From JBOHER01 sp050701115 (lineage in GTDB: Bacteria; Actinomycetota; Actinomycetes; Mycobacteriales; Pseudonocardiaceae): a stretch of DNA of 36,894 nucleotides. The notes under the pieces are model-generated. The model was not told where the DNA came from and ran no database searches. It saw only the letters and a program-made list of their open reading frames with translations. The position numbers were made by a program, and so were the translations under genes. Position 1 is the first letter of the stretch. Each line of letters opens with the position of its first letter. The stretch covers positions 1 to 36,894 of the forward strand of contig JBOHER010000443.1 of NCBI GenBank assembly GCA_050701115.1, in the 5' to 3' direction. Of this stretch, positions 33,662 through 36,894 are shown piece after piece.

Positions 33662-34794
33662 GCGGGTTCGCCCCGCACCGCTTCGCGATGGGGTGGCGGT
33701 GCGGGGACACTCCTCGGCTCGGGGTGGTCGACCGGCCGGCCGTTGTCGGCCGACGTGACGCCGTTGCAGGGCTCGCGAGACTTGTGCAGCGGTGTGGTGG
33801 CTCGCTCCCACATGCGCTTGCCTTCCTCGGCGTGCAGCCGTTCATTCGCCCGCTCCAGTTCGAGCCGCCGCCATTTCCTGCGCTGTCTGCGGGTCGGCCG
33901 GGCAGGCCAGAGTTCCTCGATCGCGCTGTTGAAGTAGGCGCCGCCGACTACGGCCAGGCCGATGAAGAAGGCGAAGAGCAGGAAGGCGATCGGGGTGGCC
34001 AGAGCACCGTAGGTGTATCCCGTCTGCGTGATGCCCGCCAGGTAGAAGCGCAGCCCGGCACTGGACAACAGGAAGATCAGCATCGCCAGCATCGCGCCCG
34101 GCAGGCCGCGGTGGAACGGCAGCTTCCGGGGCAGCGCCAGCTTGTACAGCGTGGCAAGGGAGAGCACGATCAGGACGCCGAGCGCCGGGTAATACAGCAC
34201 GTTCACCCAGGTCCTGATGAACGGCTGCCAGTCGGCCGGGAAGAACACGCCCGCCAGGTCGGGCCCGATCGCGACCAGGGGGAGTCCGATGATGAGAACG
34301 ACAAGGCTGGCCAGGTACAGCAGCAGCGCGAAGATCCGTTGCCACACCTCGTGGCGCAACTGGTGCTGGTCGTGCGCGAGGGTGATGGCATCGACGAACG
34401 AGGACATCGCCGACGATCCCGCCCACAGCGCGATGAGGAAACCGATCGAGGCGATCTCACCCTTGCCGACTGTCAGCATGTCGTTGACGGTCGGATCGAT
34501 GATGGTGTCGACCACGTCGCCGCTGAAGATCGTCTCGCTGAAGCCGGTGATCTCCTCGCGCACCCTGAGCACGACCGTCTCGCCGAACCAGTCGCCGATG
34601 TAGCCGAGGCAGCCAAGCAGGCCGAGCAGCAGCGGGGGTAGCGAGAGCGTCTGCCAGAACGCGGCCTCGGCCGCCTCGGAGAAGATGTTGCCGTCCCAGG
34701 CCTTGCGCATGGTCCGCCCGAGCAGGCGAAATGGACCCTTCCGGCGCTGGTCTGCCGGAACGGCGGTTGTGCTGGTGTCGTCAGATGTGCTCAT
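33622..34794 (-). CDS. YihY/BrkB-family inner membrane protein
   Basis: A 390-residue integral membrane protein with about six transmembrane helices between residues 45 and 295 (LSLPPLLLGLLGCLGYIGDW, IGFLIALWAGSSAMSSFVDA, IFALLLYLASLVVLIIGLPL, LGVLIVLSLATLYKLAL, LPGAMLAMLIFLLSSAGLRF, IAFLLFAFFIGLAVVGGAYF). The family sequence SAMSSFVDAITLAHD is present. A long basic, Pro-rich cytoplasmic tail (about 300-390) follows. Members were once called ribonuclease BN in error; the function is unknown. GAGGG precedes ATG 34794. Its 3' end overlaps DUF3039 by 40 bp, tail to tail. Confidence 0.9.
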   Translation of the reverse strand: MSTSDDTSTTAVPADQRRKGPFRLLGRTMRKAWDGNIFSEAAEAAFWQTLSLPPLLLGLLGCLGYIGDWFGETVVLRVREEITGFSETIFSGDVVDTIIDPTVNDMLTVGKGEIASIGFLIALWAGSSAMSSFVDAITLAHDQHQLRHEVWQRIFALLLYLASLVVLIIGLPLVAIGPDLAGVFFPADWQPFIRTWVNVLYYPALGVLIVLSLATLYKLALPRKLPFHRGLPGAMLAMLIFLLSSAGLRFYLAGITQTGYTYGALATPIAFLLFAFFIGLAVVGGAYFNSAIEELWPARPTRRQRRKWRRLELERANERLHAEEGKRMWERATTPLHKSREPCNGVTSADNGRPVDHPEPRSVPAPPPHREAVRGEPAQSLSSPPRGKPS

Positions 34795-34845
34795 CGCACC
34801 CTCAAGGATGGTCTATCCGGCGGATTTTGGCTCGCCGCACCCCCG

Positions 34846-34917
34846 GAGGGTTATGCACAATCCAGCCGACAGTGGCGGGCCGGAGCTCGCGGAGGCCCCC
34901 TCGTGGCGGCTGGATGC
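34846..34917 (-). repeat. Intergenic repeat module R, copy B (inverted)
   Basis: About 72 bp that is the reverse complement match of 16921-16995. In this copy the outer arms are a perfect 9-bp stem (ATCCAGCCG / CGGCTGGAT), enclosing GGCGGGCC and GGCCCCC arms around a 12-nt centre. It lies in the 286-bp gap between the divergent YihY and helicase genes, about 50 bp before YihY in the same orientation. Module L is absent beside it. I saw no gene in the rest of the gap. Confidence 0.85.
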
Positions 34918-35080
34918 GGCGGCCCCGAAGCGACACAGCTCACAGTGCGCCGCGGGGTTCGCCGGATCTTGGCCAGGTAGGCTCGCTTGGCGCCCTCACC
35001 GCGTGTGGCCGGCCGACGTCGACCGGCGGAGCACGACCCGATCGTGGGGGCCTTCGTCTGTCCGGAGTTGAGTTGACCCA

Positions 35081-36862
35081 GTGGAGCTGACACTGCGGAG
35101 GGAGTGGGTTCTTTCCTTGTCGCAGGAGACGTTCACAGCGCCCGAACCCGAGCGCGATGCCACCGCCACACCGCTGCGCGCCTGGCAGCGGCGCGCGCTG
35201 ACCAAGTACCTGACGCAACTGCCGCGGGACTTCCTCGCGGTGGCCACGCCCGGTGCGGGTAAGACGGTCTTCGGGCTGCGCATCGCCGCGGAGTTGCTCT
35301 CGGACCGGACTATCGAACAGATCGCCATCGTCACGCCGACCGAGCACCTCAAATACCAGTGGGCGAGCGCTGCGGCAGCGGCGGGCATCGCGATCGACGC
35401 CGACTTCCGCAATTCGACGGGTGCCGTCTCCGCCGACTTTCGAGGCGTCGCGATGACCTACGCGCAGGTCGCGGCGCATCCGACTCTGCACAGGGTGCGC
35501 ACGGAGAACCGCAAGACGCTGGTGATCCTCGACGAGATTCATCACGGCGGTGACGCCAAGTCCTGGGGCGATGCGATCCGGGAGGCATTCACTCCCGCGG
35601 TGCGCAGGCTTGCGCTGACCGGGACCCCGTTCCGCAGCGACGACTCGCCCATCCCGTTCGTGACATACGAGCCCGATCCCGCGTCCGCGGGCGTGCTGCG
35701 CAGCACGGCCGACCACTCCTACGGCTATTCCGACGCGCTGGCCGACGGCGTGGTCCGACCGGTGGTCTTCCTCGCGTATTCCGGTGAGGCCTCCTGGCGG
35801 ACCAGCGCAGGCGAGGAGTTCACCGCACGACTTGGCGAGCCGCTGACCGCGGAACAGAACGCGCGGGCCTGGCGCACCGCGCTCGACCCGAGAGGCGAGT
35901 GGATTCCGTCCGTGCTGCACGCCGCCGACGTGCGGTTGCACCAGTTGCGGTCCGGTGGCATCCCGGACGCGGGTGGCCTGGTGATCGCCACCGACCAGGA
36001 GTCGGCCCGTGCTTATGCCAAGATTCTGTATCGCCTCACCGGCGACGAGCCGGTCGTGGTGCTGTCGGACGACCCCAAAGCGACCAAGCGCATCGGGGCG
36101 TTCGCCGAGTCCTCCGACCGGTGGATGGTCGCGGTGCGGATGGTGTCGGAAGGCGTCGACGTTCCCCGGCTCGCGGTCGGGGTCTACGCCACCAGTGCGT
36201 CCACCCCGTTGTTCTTCGCCCAGGCGATCGGCCGGTTCGTGCGCTCCCGGCGCGCGGGCGAGACGGCGAGTGTGTTCCTGCCCAGCGTTCCGGTGCTGCT
36301 CGAGTTGGCCAGCCAGCTGGAGGCCGAGCGTGACCACGTGCTCGGCACGCCGCATCGGGAGTCCGACGGCTGGGACGACGAACTGCTCGCCGCGGCGAAT
36401 CTGGCCAAGGACGAACCGCAGGAGGAGAAGGCGTTCACCTCGCTGCACGCCTCCGCCGAGCTGGATCAGGTCATCTACGACGGCAACTCCTTCGGGACGG
36501 CCGTGTTCGCCGGTAGCGAGGAGGAGCAGGAGTACCTCGGGCTGCCGGGCCTGCTGGAACCCGAACAGGTGCGTGCCCTGCTACGTAAGCGGCAGGAGGA
36601 GCAGCTCGCCGACGTCGGCCGGGGCAAGCCCGAGCCTGCGCAGCGTGCGGCCGGGCCCGCGGCCGGACCGGCGAGCGTGACCGAGCGCCGCGCCGCGCTG
36701 CGGAAGGAACTCAACGCGCTGGTCGGCATGCATCACCACCGCACAAGGAAGCCGCACGGGGCGATCCACAACGAACTGCGCACGGCCTGTGGCGGGCCGC
36801 CCACCGCGATGGCCACCGTGGAGCAACTCGAGGAGCGCATCGCCACCCTGCGCTCCTGGTGA
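35081..36862 (+). CDS. DEAD/DEAH-box superfamily 2 helicase
   Basis: A 593-residue putative ATP-dependent nucleic-acid translocase. RecA-like domain 1: a Q-like motif LRAWQRRAL, Walker A ATPGAGKT (residues 55-62), motif Ia TPTEHL, Walker B DEIH (150-153), and motif III LTGTPFR. RecA-like domain 2: motif IV-like LVIATDQESARAYA, motif V MVSEGVDVPRL, and motif VI QAIGRFVRSRR with the arginine fingers. The C-terminus (about 430-593) is charged and unlike known accessory domains. The family resembles type III restriction / UvrB-like helicases, but no nuclease or methylase is adjacent. GTG 35081 has no clear ribosome site, so the start is uncertain. Confidence 0.88.
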   Translation: MELTLRREWVLSLSQETFTAPEPERDATATPLRAWQRRALTKYLTQLPRDFLAVATPGAGKTVFGLRIAAELLSDRTIEQIAIVTPTEHLKYQWASAAAAAGIAIDADFRNSTGAVSADFRGVAMTYAQVAAHPTLHRVRTENRKTLVILDEIHHGGDAKSWGDAIREAFTPAVRRLALTGTPFRSDDSPIPFVTYEPDPASAGVLRSTADHSYGYSDALADGVVRPVVFLAYSGEASWRTSAGEEFTARLGEPLTAEQNARAWRTALDPRGEWIPSVLHAADVRLHQLRSGGIPDAGGLVIATDQESARAYAKILYRLTGDEPVVVLSDDPKATKRIGAFAESSDRWMVAVRMVSEGVDVPRLAVGVYATSASTPLFFAQAIGRFVRSRRAGETASVFLPSVPVLLELASQLEAERDHVLGTPHRESDGWDDELLAAANLAKDEPQEEKAFTSLHASAELDQVIYDGNSFGTAVFAGSEEEQEYLGLPGLLEPEQVRALLRKRQEEQLADVGRGKPEPAQRAAGPAAGPASVTERRAALRKELNALVGMHHHRTRKPHGAIHNELRTACGGPPTAMATVEQLEERIATLRSW

Positions 36863-36894
36863 GGAACTCGCAGGCGAGTTTCCCCGGATAGACC

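Overview
The window is GC-rich, tightly packed DNA from an actinobacterium. The gene order DUF349 / dioxygenase-like / miaA / dapF / hflX / lexA / LysM protein / nrdR resembles the mycobacterial Rv2731-Rv2718c block. That order, IdeR and SigB homologues, DUF3039, DUF3099, DUF4192 and DUF6230/DUF6114 proteins, and leaderless promoters suggest a Pseudonocardiales-like organism (for example an Amycolatopsis or Saccharopolyspora relative). The genus is inference. I see no rRNA, tRNA, CRISPR array or complete insertion sequence.

Layout. 0-8 kb: housekeeping genes for tRNA modification (miaA), lysine/peptidoglycan precursor synthesis (dapF), a ribosome-associated GTPase (hflX), a secreted propeller-like protein, then lexA divergent from a LysM membrane protein, with an SOS box next to each gene. 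8-13 kb: nrdR and nrdJ, the repressor and the B12-dependent ribonucleotide reductase; nrdJ is interrupted by a 430-residue intein carrying a homing-endonuclease domain. 13-14 kb: decayed genes (a DUF5753 regulator tail and a histidyl-tRNA-synthetase-like gene). 14-17 kb: a CBS-domain protein, then a three-gene envelope cluster (DUF6230, DUF6114, and a secreted protein with a spore-associated-protein-like C-terminus) bracketed by 57-bp direct repeats. 17-25 kb: DUF4192, galE, a galK remnant, ideR, a sulfurtransferase, and acuC next to a GNAT/acyl-CoA-synthetase protein acetyltransferase. 25-28 kb: small hypotheticals, a lipoprotein, a SRPBCC protein and an M23 peptidase. 28-37 kb: class I fumarase, sigB, dtd, DUF3099, psuG, DUF3039, a YihY/BrkB membrane protein and a DEAD/DEAH helicase.

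How the genes work together. lexA and the LysM gene form a DNA-damage and division-arrest module, and nrdR-nrdJ supplies dNTPs next door. acuC and the acetyltransferase are a likely opposing deacetylase/acetylase pair for acetyl-CoA metabolism. ideR and sigB are global iron and stress regulators. The least explained feature is a modular family of intergenic palindromic repeats: one module is at 14.6 and 16.9 kb, a second is at 16.9 kb and, inverted, at 34.9 kb, and the two are fused in the 16.9-kb copy.
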